Notes under the pieces: generated by a model
Database searches by the model: none
What the model was told of the DNA's origin: nothing
Seen by the model: only the letters and a program-made list of their open reading frames with translations
NCBI GenBank assembly: GCA_037074615.1
Contig: CM073535.1
Span: forward strand, 6,921,001-6,985,000
Source: Leucaena leucocephala
Taxonomy: Eukaryota > Streptophyta > Magnoliopsida > Fabales > Fabaceae
Length of the DNA: 64,000 bases
Direction: 5' to 3'
Position numbers and translations under genes: made by a program
Shown: positions 23,810 to 36,160 of the stretch, piece after piece
How positions within the stretch are numbered: position 1 is the first letter of the stretch
Layout of the letters: every line of letters begins with the position of its first letter

Positions 23810-24017
23810 GTTGCAAAAAAGGGGAGTCGATACACGCTGTACTCTTTTTCCCTTGGCTGAGGTTTTGTCCCACTCGGTTTTCCTAATAAGGTTTTTAATG
23901 AGGCAGCACTGTAAGTGTATCAATTAAATGTGTACTCTTTTGCTTTACTAGGTTTTTATCCCACAGGATTTTTTCTAGTTAAAGTTTTTTAATGAGGCAC
24001 ATTATTAAAGAATGGAC
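23810..24017 (+). repeat. Twofold repeat between pol and the polypurine tract
   Basis: Two related units, each with TACTCTTTT, a GGTTTT..CCCAC core and TTTTTAATGAGGCA, lie around 23840-23905 and 23930-23999. Equivalent units occur in reverse orientation at about 40.55-40.70 kb, next to the 3' LTR of the third copia element, which shows that the two elements are related. Confidence 0.6.
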
Positions 24018-24030
24018 ATCTAAGGGAGAG
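24018..24030 (+). other. Polypurine tract of the 19.0-24.3 kb element
   Basis: ATCTAAGGGAGAG immediately precedes the 3' LTR. Confidence 0.75.
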
Positions 24031-24320
24031 TGTTATAAATATTAGAATATAGATATCCATCTCCATCTCCCTCTTCCTCCTCAAATTCCCTAGGTCATTA
24101 TTCCTCCATTAATTACTAGACTATTTATTACTCCTCCATTAATTACTAGACTCTTTATTATTTCTCAATTAATTAATAGACTCTTCATCTTCAACTTCTA
24201 TGCCTATAAATAAGCCATACCATTTGTGTTATAAAGAAGAAAGAATAGAATATATACTTTTCTAATTTTCTTATTCCCATCTCTTCTCTCCTCTTATTGT
24301 TTATTGTTAATTTTATAACA
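24031..24320 (+). repeat. 3' LTR of the 19.0-24.3 kb copia element
   Basis: 290 bases, direct repeat of 19046-19335, with the same internal three-unit tandem repeat. Confidence 0.92.
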
Positions 24321-25373
24321 GTTTGAAAGACTTTGTTCAAAGGGAAAAAATTCAACCATACAGTTGTACAATTTTTCCCTTTTTCCCAACATTTTGTCAT
24401 ACTAATTTCATGGCAACATTAATCTCAAATATTCTACAAAAATAAAAATAAAAATATAATATTTACAAAGTAAAAGTGCAACTTGAACCTTTTTCCTTTT
24501 TTCTTGACTACACCCCCATCCCCATGCCAAAGTCCCAAAACTTTCTTATCATTATTGGTTGTTTTTGTCGGTACTTTTATTCTATTTTTCGGTCACGGAG
24601 ACTTTACAGCTGGATCTGACCGCTCATCTGATTCGTCCAAATCCAACGGCTACTGCTCACATTCTCACTCGCCTGTGGGCCCCCCACCCACCAGTATCTC
24701 ACGATTGTACCAGCTGTCCCTTTCCTCTTAGCTGTCTCCCCTTAATCCATATGCGATCCAGTGAAATTCCCCCCACCTATATACCAAATACCAATACCCC
24801 CACCGTCATCTCATACGCGTTTATAGATTGGCTTTTTGAAAAAAAAAAAAACTTATAAAAAATAATTTTCAATAAATTCTTCTAGAAAAAAGAAAATTCA
24901 TCTTTCTGTATGTCAATCAATCCTGCCTCCCAAATTGCACGAACTGAAATGCCCTCCAATTGGCATATAATTTTAAAAAAGAATAAAATTAAGAAAATTA
25001 CATTTTTCTTTATATATATATAAATATCAACAATTCTTTCTAAAAAATCATGAATTAATTAATTTCGTTTGTAGTTAAAACCTAAGAGAGCTAAAGAGAG
25101 AACAGATATCAGAGAAATTAAATTTGAGCTTTTCCATTAACTTATAAAAATGTGAAAACCCCAAAAATAATAATACAAAAACCAGACCTCACAACCGAGA
25201 GAGAGATAGAGAGAGCACCAGCTTCTTTTTGCTGCTCTGTTAAGTAAAGAATGTATTCCTTCCTTTCCTTTTTCAAATCTTGTTTCTTCCTTAGTTCTTT
25301 TCTTTTGTTTTGCTTTTTTTTTTTATTTTAATGACGGAAAACTCTAGAAGACTACGAGAAAAAAATATTATAA
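24321..25373. other. Intergenic, downstream of GAE, with a promoter-like patch
   Basis: The region from about 24590 to 24790 is richer in G/C and has CCACCTATATACC at about 24772-24784, a TATA-like motif on the plus strand. No coding region can be supported downstream of it: the two overlapping open frames there have no recognisable motifs. A GA-rich stretch lies at 25196-25217. The part near 25374 holds the GAE 3' untranslated region. Confidence 0.4.
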
Positions 25374-26669
25374 TTAATTTACAGATTTGCCGTGCTTGTA
25401 GCCATAATAGGAAATATACCACCTCACGAACTTTTTCAACCCGGTTTGCAAATCGGTTGTTGGCTTGTACCCGAGTTCTCGTCGGGCCGCGCTGATGTTG
25501 GCGTGTGTGAACGGAACGTCGCCGTTTCCGGGCATGTCCACGATCTTCCTCTTCGCCTTCGCCTTCAAGTGACTCTCAAGGATACTCACTAATTTAGGTA
25601 CGGTCACCGGCGATGTGTTCCCGAGATTGAAGATTCTGTACGGTGCGGGTCCACGCTTCTTGCCGCCCGTTCCGGTGCTCTTCCCAGCAGTGTCCAGCGA
25701 TCCGACGCAGCCTTTCACTATGTCGTCAATGTAGGTGAAATCTCGGGCCAGGTCGACCCGATTCTTTCCCCGATATATCGTGATTGGTTTGCCTTGCAAG
25801 ATGTTCCTTGTGAACGAGAAGTAAGCCATGTCGGGTCTGCCCCAAGGTCCGTATACAGTGAAGAATCTCAAGCCGGTGAAGGATAAACCGTAGATGTGGT
25901 TGTAGGTGTGCGTAATTTCTTCACCGGCTTTCTTGGTGGCGGCGTAGAGGCTAGCAGGTTTGTCAGTCCGATCCGATTCCGAGAATGGCACCTTCTCGTT
26001 CAGGCCGTAAACGGAGCTCGAGGAGGCCCAGACAACCGCCGGCTGAGGACTCGCCGATTTGCAAGCCTCCAGGAGAGTAACAAGCCCTGCGATATTGCTG
26101 TGGACATAGGAGTTTGGATTCTCCATAGCATACCTAACACCGGCTTGAGCCGCCAAGTGCATTACGTGCGTGAAGGCGACGGTGTCGAAAAGCTTAGCAA
26201 GAAGCTTGGCGTCATTGATGTCACCTTCAACGATGAAGATGCCATGGCTATGTAGAAGAGCTTTCCGAGCTTTCTTCAACGATGGATCGTAGTAGTTATT
26301 GAAGTTGTCAATTCCAACTAAGCCATCTCCACGTCGCTTAAGGGCGAGGGAAACATGGGTGCCGACGAAACCAGCGGCTCCGGTGACGAGCACGGACATG
26401 CCTCCGTTACGGTGGATCTGTGCTGAATCACGGACTTGCTTCTCCCACTGGATTCCTCCCCAAGACGCCGACAAGTAGCGGCTGCCGGAATCAACGAAAC
26501 CCTGGAAGCTCAAATAGGAAGCCGTCAAGGCAATAAGGAAGAGAGCCCACAAGAACATGGTGCTGGTGGAGGCAAAACACCGGTACATCTGACGATTCAT
26601 GGTGTGAGCCCTCTCGATCTTGAACTTGCCCGGCGTAGAAGGAAACAGGTCATCCTCTAAGGACGGCAT
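25374..26669 (-). CDS. GAE: UDP-glucuronate 4-epimerase (single exon)
   Basis: Converts UDP-glucuronate to UDP-galacturonate, the precursor for pectin, in the Golgi as a type II membrane protein. The 431-residue frame is intact from ATG (26669) to stop. A cytosolic N-tail (1-37) precedes a membrane anchor at about 38-58. The Rossmann NAD-binding motif GAAGFVG is at 97-103, a catalytic Ser region ASSSSVYG at 215-222, and the YxxxK pair is Y242/K246 (SLYAATKKAGE). The short-chain dehydrogenase/epimerase fold continues through FFTVYGPWGRPDMA (269-282), DFTYIDDIV (310-318) and FNLGN (347-351). The length and intronless structure fit the plant GAE family, closest to the GAE1/GAE6 type from memory. 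It is transcribed away from the ATT repeat at 27.08 kb. Confidence 0.95.
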   Translation of the reverse strand: MPSLEDDLFPSTPGKFKIERAHTMNRQMYRCFASTSTMFLWALFLIALTASYLSFQGFVDSGSRYLSASWGGIQWEKQVRDSAQIHRNGGMSVLVTGAAGFVGTHVSLALKRRGDGLVGIDNFNNYYDPSLKKARKALLHSHGIFIVEGDINDAKLLAKLFDTVAFTHVMHLAAQAGVRYAMENPNSYVHSNIAGLVTLLEACKSASPQPAVVWASSSSVYGLNEKVPFSESDRTDKPASLYAATKKAGEEITHTYNHIYGLSFTGLRFFTVYGPWGRPDMAYFSFTRNILQGKPITIYRGKNRVDLARDFTYIDDIVKGCVGSLDTAGKSTGTGGKKRGPAPYRIFNLGNTSPVTVPKLVSILESHLKAKAKRKIVDMPGNGDVPFTHANISAARRELGYKPTTDLQTGLKKFVRWYISYYGYKHGKSVN

Positions 26670-26916
26670 TTGCTTCCCCAGTTTGAAAAACAGATAATTA
26701 TAAAAAATAAGAAGCAGAAGAAGATAACTCTAGTTCTTCTGTTATTGTGGTCGATGAAGTGGGATGATTTGATTGTTGGGGGTGAAAACGAAAGGGGAAA
26801 TGGGATTGATTGGTTAGAAAGAAAGGAACAAAACAACTAAGACAGAGACACAGATGCAGAAGATGAAAGGGCGATTAATTTCGCTGCACCTGCTAAGGGA
26901 GCAAGAGAGAGATGGG

Positions 26917-26930
26917 ATATATATAATATA
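26917..26930 (-). promoter_or_regulatory. TATA box candidate of GAE
   Basis: TATATTATATATATCC on the minus strand, about 250 bases upstream of the ATG, which would give a 5' leader of about 215 bases. The surrounding region is GA-rich on the plus strand (CT-rich in the transcript), common in plant leaders. Confidence 0.45.
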
Positions 26931-27078
26931 TGAGCGTGAAGGAAAGCAAGAGTGGTGGAGAGAGAAACTGCACACGAAAGAAAACATACACACACGGATT
27001 TAGGGGGGGGAGAGAGAGGTGTGTGCGTGTTATGTGTCAGAACTAATTTAGAAAAAATAAATACAGAAATGAAAATTT

Positions 27079-27100
27079 CTTATTATTATTATTATTATTT
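27079..27100. repeat. (ATT)n microsatellite
   Basis: About seven TTA units, upstream of the GAE promoter. Confidence 0.9.
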
Positions 27101-28553
27101 AGCCTGGCAGTATAATTGGGTTAGACGCGCAGATGACAGATGGCGAAATAACTACAGAGTAATGCTGTCTCCAAGGTCAAAAGAGAAAAAGCTGTCGCTG
27201 AATATGATCTTCTAAAATTTGGAAAACCCCGCGTTAATGCCTTCAATATGTAATCTAATTTAAAAAAGCATTAAGAAATTTAATCCTTTTTAGGGTAAAG
27301 GAATTCGATCCTAATATTAATATAGTCAGTTATTAACCGAGCCCTTTTCCTTTTTTTTTGTTTTGAAAATTCTAGGATTTTTTTAGGGATGAGAAAATCA
27401 GGGGCATTAAACTAGAATATCTCATTTCACGTTGTGGGCGTCGTAGGTTAGATTCCACTTCCTCGGAGAAGTTACTGGGAACCGGAAGAACCAGCAATGA
27501 ATTGGGAAAAAATTGAACAGCAATTTAATATTCAGTTTTTGAAATTGCAAAAATAGTAGTAAAATTGTCTACATACCGCGTCCCCGGAAAACCCGAGCAT
27601 GGAATTGAAATTCCGGTTTTTGTAGTTTCATTATCTGTACCCATTTGCTTGTTTGTTTTAAGAAAATAGTTAAAAAATCCAATAATAATTTCTGTATATG
27701 TGACAAATTAATTACAAAAAGATATACTTTTTTGCCCTCAATCTTGAACCTTGCTAGTAATAAGATAACACTTTTTGGAATGTAAAAAGTATTTTTTGTA
27801 ATTGTTATTTGATATTTATTTAGTTTTTAATATATATATAACTTATTTAATTAATTTGAACACATTAAAAAATTAATTAAATTAGTCATTATAATAATTT
27901 TAAAAATATTTTAATCATTTTTTTAATTAATTTAAAAATAATAAATATAAAAATATTTTATATTTTATATTAAAATTAATTCTTTAATTAAGTCTCAAGA
28001 GATCGAAGAGTAAATCATAAGATTTATCACGGTCTTGCTCTTAAAACACAATTTCTTTCTATCTCGGACTGAAAATTTGAAAGATAAAAAATTAAAATAT
28101 TTTAGAATACCCTTTAAATCTTAAAAAAGAAAAGAAGTAAGAAGTGTGACGGGAAGATAGGGGTAGCTTGGGAGGGCAGGAAAAAAAATTCAAAACAAGT
28201 ATACTTCAATTAAATGAAAAAAAAAACTAAACTGTATTTTAATAAAAAAAATTAAAAATATTACTTAAACTTTAAAATTTTATATCAGTTTATTTATTAC
28301 GCTTTATAAGCTATTACCTACTCCTATAAAATAAATAATAATATATTTTTGTAATAATTCTCAATTTAAGATTTTAAAATTTAAATAGTAATTTTTGAGA
28401 TTTTTTTCTTTTAATAAAATTAATAATTTAAATATCATTAATAATTCACAATCAAAGGAGCAAGTTGGCCGGGGCATTCCAAAGTCAGTGATAAAATAGT
28501 AAGCTCTCAGAGGATAATAATGATTATTCTAATTGAGGGTATTTCACTATAGA

Positions 28554-28579
28554 ATTATTATTATTATTATTATTATTAT
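28554..28579. repeat. (ATT)n microsatellite
   Basis: Uninterrupted run of about eight to nine ATT units. Confidence 0.9.
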
Positions 28580-31499
28580 GAATTAACTTCTTTTCCTTCG
28601 AATCAAATCCGGAGGATTTTGTGCTTCATACATACATGGTTAATTTTTTTACAGAAAAAGAATATTAGAAACTCCTTACTCAAAATAAAAATATTTTTAA
28701 AAGACAATTTATTAAATCTTTTTTTTTTAAAAAAAAAGAGAGAGAGCTGTTACTGATATCATGATTATTTTCTAATTTTTCCTTTCAATTTGTATCTTTT
28801 AGAATGCTTCAGCAGTGAAAACAAAAAATAGCAAACTGGTCACAAATATAATACGAGGAGTAACATTGAACATTTGAACAAAATTGATTAAATTAGTACA
28901 ATGAATACAAATCACGAGAATTTTGGACTGCGTCTGAATATATTAAGCCATCTTGTAGTTTTCTCACTTTGGGAAAAAGGAACACCGCCCTTCGTCAATA
29001 AAAAATAATTATCTTGGCAAAAATATTTTTAAGATTTCCAAGTGTATAATTAATTATATTTTTTCAAACTAGAATTAAAAATATGCTAAAAAACCCCAAC
29101 AATTGTATTTTTGATACTTAATATTCTTCAAAATATAAATTTTTAAAAGCATTGCCAACCTCTTTAGGATTGCTTTGAGAATCATAAAAATAAGTTAGCA
29201 TTTATGTTGCATTAAATTATCACTTACATGCCTTGGAATTTTGATTTAATCTTCTTATTATTACTATAGTATTTTAAACGTGTTATTGTCTTTATTCAAA
29301 AATTTAAATATAGCTTTAAAAATTAATTTTAAAAAGCATAAGTAATTATTTGATTTATTATTTTGTAAAAACTAAATATTTATATATTAATAACTAATTA
29401 TTATCTCCTTAATTTTTTATAAACGATAATTATTATCTTGTGACGAAGTGGATCGCACATACAATTTATGTATGATAAATATTTATATATTTTATAGGTC
29501 ATATCATTTAAATTTTATATAATTAAAATATAATAATTTAATATATTTTTATTTTAATTTGACAATAATTCATATGAAAAATTTTATATTTTATTTAGAT
29601 TAAAGAAAAAATAAATCTTTTAATTTGATTCAGATAAATTTTTATTTTTTAAAATTAAAATACTTATTTTTAAAAAAATTAAAAAATAAAAAATAATTTT
29701 TTTAGATAAATTATAAATTAAATTTTTATATTTTAATTAGATAAAATATATAAATATCTTTCTTTACTTTAGAGGGACAATAGAGTTTTTTTTTTTTTTT
29801 TTTATTTCGCTTGCGCCATTGAGCCATTGAACTGACGTGAGGGAGACTATATCCAATTATCCATAAAAACTTGTTTATTATTTTCTGAGCTTTTATTAAT
29901 CCATTGTTTTTCTTCATTAATCTATATTTTTTATTGTAATAAGTCATAACAATTAAGATTATTGTTGAACAATTTTTCCCAAAAAAAGATAAAATAATAT
30001 TAAGAACGTCTGAAACATAAGGTTTACAATTATTTGAAAGCAAATATAGTACTTAAATTATATTCTATTAATTAATTTTTTTAATATAATTAAACTAGTT
30101 AAATATATTTTATATTAAAAATTTTATAAGTATTTTTTCTCTTAAAACAAATACAAATATAGTATAAGAAGTAATATTCTTGAAAGCTTAACAATTGGTC
30201 GGTGGATTTAAATTGTTTTTTTATGTGATCGTACTACAAACCTTTTTTTTTTTTTCTTCGTTGAAAATTTGAAACAAAGAATTTGATATGAGGAAGATAC
30301 CTTAATCTATCTTCATTGTGCTTCTTACCCATGTGGACCATCTTAATTTTGAATCAGAGCATTAATATCTCAAATTAATAAATAATAAAATGATTAATCA
30401 ATAATTAAAAATTACTCAGATCATGATTCAGGAATCGATCCAGTTGATTAATTAAGCGAATTTATAATTCTAGTCAGGGCTAGTTATTAGCCATACGTAA
30501 TTATCATAGGCCCCTCTGGAAGCAAATTACTTAAATTATTTTCCTTTTCGTTCTTTTGTTGGAAAACAAAAGGTTAAAATAAATTTATTTTGTTTCAACT
30601 TATTTCATTATATGTTTGCTTAAATTTAATTTTATATCTTACAAAAATTACTATAATGCTTCTTTTTTATAAAACACATCTAAAATGCTTCTTTTTTTTT
30701 TCTTGTCAAAAGTAATAAAATGTTTACTCTGGCTCATATTTTATATTGCTAATAATATAATTCCCTATTTGCTCTTTAATTACTGTCACGTGCCAAAACT
30801 AGATTTTATATCGTAGGAAGTCTTAACTCTATTTTAATTTTAAATATAAGGTTATAATTAACTTTATATAATTTTTAATCTAAAATATCATTATTAATTG
30901 TACATATTAATCTGACTCACAATCAAAAAGTATTTATAATATATATAATTAAATATAATAATTTAAAAAAAATATTACAAATAATTAACTTAATTATTTT
31001 TATTAATATTTATAAAATAATTATCTAGTTTGTATATTAAATATCTTAGGTAGTAATTTATTTACTATTTTAAAACAATTTATTTCCTAACATTATTTCC
31101 TTTATTTTCCTCTCACTTTTTCTTCCATTTAAACATAAATATTTTGAGATATATAAGAAATAAAGTACTCTTTCGATTGCTTACTATAAAATATAAATAA
31201 TTAAATTGCGTTATTTAAAATGATGGTTAAAATTAATTATATATATAATAAATATATAAAATTGTAACTTTTTTCTAAAAGCAGTCTTATTTATAAAAAG
31301 GGTTGGTGGGAGAGAGAATAAATAAAAATAAAAATTAAGAAAAAATAAATGAAAGAAATATGAAAGAAATATGTAATTAATTAAATGTATAAACATAAAA
31401 AATACAATAAATTTTAAAATATCTATATATATTTTATAGAAAGAAATATGATATACCTAATATCTTATAATAAGTAACTGACGGAGTAATTTAGAATTT

Positions 31500-31501
<2 letters not shown>

Positions 31502-31534
<33 letters not shown>
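31502..31534. repeat. Compound (TA)n(TG)n microsatellite
   Basis: TA units followed directly by about eleven TG/GT units. Confidence 0.9.
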
Positions 31535-32025
31535 ATTCACGAGCCCATGGACAAAGTTTTGATGAACATTTTTTAAATGACAAATGGATTAAAGTAAAGT
31601 CAAATGCGGCTTGACTTAATGTGTGTGAATGGCTGAAAGCAGTGTGCCGAACATAGTGTGGTGGTTATGGTACTGACCTAATCCCGGTAAAAAAAAAAAA
31701 AGACCTACAACTTATTCTTTAATTTGGCAAAAAAACACTTAATATTCATATTCTCGTCCACTTGTCAAAATTAAACGTGGAAGTTGATTTTTTTTTTTTT
31801 TACAATAAATGCCTCCTCTTGGTTTTATTGATGTTTTTCGGCCGAACTCTTGTTTTTATTGATTTGTCGTCATTGTAATGGCCCCCCAAAAATATTTATA
31901 ATATTAATAATTAGGAAACCTCACAGTTGAGAAAGAAGAAAGGTTCAAGAATAGAATCCGCGTTCAAAGTGAAATGAACACTGATCATTAATCAAATGTA
32001 TAGTCTCATTTCTAACATCAATAAT

Positions 32026-34881
32026 GGCACAGCACGGAATCAGAATAACTTTATTCCTGTCTCATCTTAAAATAGGACATAAAATATAAAATATGTCCTA
32101 CCCTATATATATCTTAGTCCCTTTTCAGATTAGAACGAGCCGAACTTTTTTTAAAAAATATATATATAAAAAATTATTTCATAAATCATTTTATAAAAAT
32201 ATTATAATAATTTCCTCTAAATACTATTATTACTCTTTGATATAAAATTAAAATGACAAACAGTTAAAAAAACAACTTAATGAAGATACAATAATATTAT
32301 ATAAAATTAAAATATTTTAAGGAATTAAACAAAGAAAGAAAGAAATAAATAGTGAAAAACTAAAGGCATGTGCTACTTCTTTAATTCTTCTACTTCACTT
32401 AATGAAGTTATTGCTTCGCCTGCAAAGAAACAAAAAGAGATAGAGGATAATTAATAAATAAAACAAGGGTAAACAAATAAAATTATCTATGAAATAAAAC
32501 AACTAATATGATATAAACTCTTTGAATTGATCTTTATTTTCTCTACAAGCTCTTTGAATTTTTAGAACATTGCAGAAGAAGATTTTATATATTTAACTGT
32601 ATTCTGAATGGATTCAATAGAGTCATCCATTTCTTTCACACCATCTGACACAATCAAATTCATGATATGAGCACAAAACCTCAAGTGTAAGAAGTCCCCA
32701 TTATAGACAAGACTATTCCAATGTCTAAAAATTGACTTTAAAGTTGATAATGCATTGTCATTTGAAGAAGTATTATCAACTGTGATGGTAAAAACTTTAT
32801 CAATGCCCCATGACAATAAACATTTCTCAATTTCTTCTGCAATTATATCACCTTTATGGTCTTCAACATGCAGAAATTCAAGATTCATTTTTGCAAATGC
32901 CAATCTTTATTTATCCAATGCACAGTGAGACACATATAGTTGAAATTCTGGTTAGAAGTCCATGTATCAGTAGTGGGGGAAACTCGAACTTTTGTTCTTC
33001 TTAAATAACTTTTCAAGTTGCTTGCTTCTTCAAGATACACCTTTAAACAGTCCTTAGTAACCGTTGACCTTAATGGTATTTGAAAGTGAGGTTCTATCTC
33101 ACTCATCATCTGTCTAAAACCTTCACCTTCAATAGTTTGAAAGGGCATTTCATCCAATATGATATATTTTGCAATGGCTCGTCTACATCACTCTTGATTA
33201 AATAAATGATGACCAATAGTTTTAGAAGAGCCTATTGTAGAGAACATTTCCAAATATTTTCGCAATCCACTTGTCCCGTGGGTGACAGGATTGTAAGCAA
33301 TCTTTACTGTACAGTATTTGCACTTGGCTTTGTGATCTCTATTGTTTTCATCCAAAGGAATCTTATCAAAATACTCCCAAACAATTTATTTGAGTCTTTT
33401 GGTTAGTTTCTCATATTCTTCAATATCTTCTGCTTCTCCTTTTATGTCTTGTACTTCAACTACAGCTTCATGTTCAATATCTTCAATTTGTTCTAAGTTC
33501 TCTTCAGTTGTAGGTGTAGTTGCCATCCTCCTGTAAAATAGGAAAAAATTGTAGTAGTCATTGATGAAAGTAAACCAAACTTATGCCACGAGGAAAATCA
33601 AGCACAGTACAGGTCACTCCAGAGATAAGCACACTTCCTTTGAAAATTGATCTAAGATCAAAGACAAGCAGGTATTTAGTGTCTCGTGGGATTTCATTTT
33701 GCACTTATTTTATAGAAAACATTAACTATATCTTTGCTATAGGTCACTCCATATCAGAGACATAAATGATGTTTTCTTCAATTTGTCCTGCGAGCTTCAA
33801 TATGTGGTTAATGATTCTTTGTCTAGATTTGGCACAATAAGAAACATGGTTTGACTTCATAGTAACAGTACCTCTCTGTTGCAATGAGAAAAACTAGAGT
33901 CTTTATTTGCCAATATATAAAGTAGGTTGCATAGAAAGATTGAATTGGACACTGATAAGATGATTTTATGAGACATGTGAAGAATGAAAGCGCTAGGATA
34001 GGTTACAGATACAGAGCATAAATTGGATATTACTTTATGGTAAAGCAGATTTCATGAGACATATCAATATACATACTCGTAGTTGTGTTATAAACAAAAC
34101 AGCCACACGCATGTATCCATATAATCGCACCAAAAAATTAGACACATACTCACAAATGTTGAAACTCAAATCAGACAAATACTCATAAAAATAGCTGCAG
34201 AAATTGAAGCCTAAAGGGGATTTGAAAGTGAGCAACCTACCTCAAGTCTAGAGTTCCACGAAGTATGAGAGACCTAAAGGGAATTTGAAAATTTGAAGTT
34301 AATCGACAATAGTGGACGAGTTGAGTATTGGGCTACTGGAGATAGCAAGGATTGACTCAGAGAAGTGACTGAAGCCATGAAGAGAAGGCGACCAGCAGCA
34401 GCGTATGGTAAACCCTAAAGGGATTTTGAATTTACAAGCACAGGAGACCTAAGTCGGACAGGGACTTACGATAGTGTCGTGTACCGCGTGCCTAGTTGCC
34501 TATTGAAGCTGTGGAGCTGACCTGCAGAGAAGAGTTACTGTTAACACTATAGTGTAGTGAGGTGAGATCGTCACTGACTCACCGTCAGAAGCTGAGACTA
34601 AGAGTAAGAGCTGAGACTCGATAGTTTAGAGCGACTAAGAACAGAACAAGGAAGGAAGGGAAAGTTAAGCAAATGACGTGACAATTTTTTTTAAAATATA
34701 CATACAGTATTGAGACAGTATGTCCCGATGGCCTGGCCGAGATCCGTCCCGTCCAAACTATATTCCTATACTGACCCGAAAAATTCCCTTCCCGATCATA
34801 CATGGAACGGGACAGACTTGTCCCATAACCCCCAATCCCAAGTTGGGACAACCCAATTCGGGACCATTTTGCCTACCCCTA
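32026..34881 (-). mobile_element. hAT-type DNA transposon, truncated
   Basis: The right end read inward is TAGGGGTAGGCAAAATGG, a typical hAT terminus, followed by GGGACAAG- and CCCGA-type subterminal motifs. The left end (near ATGGCACAGCACGG, 32027-32040) is assigned because its subterminal sequence resembles, in reverse, the right end of the 14.0-14.6 kb element (GAGACAGGA/GGACTGAGACA, TTCTGTGCT). A BED-finger transposase remnant lies in the middle on the minus strand. A convincing 8-bp target duplication was not found; the right flank is ATCAACAT (34882-34889) and the left flank near 32016-32025 contains ACATCAAT. The left boundary is therefore approximate. Confidence 0.6.
32562..33526 (-). 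pseudogene. hAT transposase (BED zinc finger), N-terminal remnant
   Basis: From the ATG on 33526 (MATTPTTEENLEQIEDIEHE) the frame shows an acidic N-tail, a stop, then a BED-finger: VWEYFDKI, KCKYC and HGTSGLRKYLE (Tyr where the last His is normally found). After a further stop come FQTIEGEGF and SPTTDTWTSNQN (first catalytic Asp region), then ITVDNTSSNDNA and LRFCAHIMNLIVSDG (second catalytic region), ending at 32562. The third catalytic residue and the hAT C-terminal dimerisation domain are missing. At least two in-frame stops and one frame break (near 32890) are present, so it is dead. Names are from the RICESLEEPER-like hAT family. Confidence 0.8.
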
Positions 34882-34889
34882 ATCAACAT

Positions 34890-36077
34890 AATACTATCTA
34901 CCTTATTTATATTTAATTTTGTCGTCTACCATTAGTTGATATAAAGAATAAGTAATTCATAATATTATAAATTTAAATTTCTCTCTTAATTTGAGTATCT
35001 TGTTAATTAGTATTTTATAAGTATATTTTTTAATATTGGAGGGCATCTTTTGATCGATCATACAAGAAAAGAGGACATATATACTAATATTGTGATTGAA
35101 AGATGAAGACTTTATACATAATCACATATGGTGTCACTTTATCTCCAAAATCACCTAAACATCTCAAAAAATGAACTTTGATCCTTATTCAATTTATAGT
35201 TTGTGCTTTTTCAAGTTACAACCACGCGCGCGAACATACACATTCTCACTACTATTTTATTAAAGAAATAGCCCCCCTATAAATAATTGTGTAGTTTATC
35301 TTTTATCAATCGTTTTCATAATCCCTCCAGAGGATGCGATTTATTTATATTTATTACTAATATTAATATAAAATTTATAACAAATTTGTGCGCGTCTTTA
35401 ATTTCAACCAATAATCATGACTGAGAAATATATATAGAAACCCTCTAGAAGAAGATTAATCAAAGTCGCCCAAGTTTAGTAATAGTTGCAGTCTCAATCG
35501 CCACGTGTCAATCCCAGGTCTGCTTTGTTTTTTGATCTTTTTGGACTGAAAACTCCCACGTTTCAAAATCAACCTCACTTTAAAATTAAACCAATAAACT
35601 CTTCACCGTCTATTTACCATCTATTGACACTACAAAATACTTTCTTAATATTTAAGTATAAAACTAATTAAATAATATTTTTTTTAATTTTTAATATATG
35701 AATTAATTAAAAAATTGATTTTAATTTTAAATATAAGATTTATTTAAAATATTTATAATTTTTTAAAATTATTTTTATCTTTAATAATAATTAAATAAAA
35801 AAGAGATAGAGGAAGTTAAGAAAAATAATTAGAATATTTTTAAAAAAATATATTATATTAATTAATTTTTTAATTTAATTAAATTAATTAAATAAATTAT
35901 ATATTAATGAATGGATAAAAAGTGGAGGGCCAATTTCAAGATTTCATCACCATTCCTACGAATTAATTGCCTCAAGAAGTTTCACATTATTCAAGTTATA
36001 ATCAACCTCCATATAACCTAAATGATCAAATAAAAGTAACGATGGATGGAGCGAGGGAGTTCACATTCACAGTAGCA
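34890..36077. other. Intergenic, upstream of the prolamin-like gene
   Basis: AT-rich, no supported gene. The last 200 bases serve as promoter for the gene at 36161. Confidence 0.5.
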
Positions 36078-36087
36078 CTATATATAA
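36078..36087 (+). promoter_or_regulatory. TATA box of the 36.2-kb gene
   Basis: CTATATATAA about 75-80 bases before the ATG, which puts transcription start near 36110 and gives a short leader of about 50 bases. Confidence 0.55.
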
Positions 36088-36160
36088 CCATCTTCGTCTT
36101 CATCCCTGTCCCTCATCATCTTCCACAACACAGACACAGACATATATACAGCGACAACTA

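Larger units (their letters stand above)
19046..24320 (+). mobile_element. Ty1/copia retrotransposon (Ale/Retrofit-like), old and internally deleted
   Basis: Two 290-base LTRs (19046-19335 and 24031-24320), both TGTTATAAAT to TTTTATAACA, flank a copia interior in plus orientation. By eye the LTRs differ at about 30 positions, mostly transitions (about 10%), so the insertion is old. Primer-binding site and polypurine tract are in place. Gag is reduced to its two ends, and pol has many stops. The bases next to the LTRs are AATGG on the left and GTTTG on the right, so no target duplication is seen. The lineage call rests on remembered Ale-type Gag and Pol wording and on the GGCA-rich repeats before the polypurine tract. 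Confidence 0.92.
26950..32025. other. Large AT-rich intergenic region
   Basis: About 5 kb without a supported gene. It holds simple repeats listed separately, a T run at 29787-29806, and many A/T-only stretches. Small open frames (for example 29726-30043 minus, 31211-31396 minus) are Lys/Ile/Phe-rich and look accidental. A TAGGTTAGATTCC motif near 27447-27459 resembles a Pol III B-box, but without a clear A-box. Confidence 0.5.

Noticed and set aside
24483..24858. Two overlapping open frames after the copia element
   Set aside because: Pro/Ser-rich products of a C-rich, promoter-like stretch, with no recognisable motif, and the two frames compete for the same bases.
25196..25240. GA-rich stretch GATAGAGAGAGCACC, reminiscent of miR157
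   Set aside because: The match to the mature miRNA is partial and there is no complementary star arm nearby to make a precursor hairpin.
29726..30043. 105-codon minus-strand open frame
   Set aside because: Lys- and Ile-rich low-complexity product over a poly-T/poly-A stretch.
31640..31700. A-box-like TGTGGTGGTTATGGTACTGACC followed by an A run
   Set aside because: No B-box, so it cannot be supported as a SINE or tRNA; at best a fragment.
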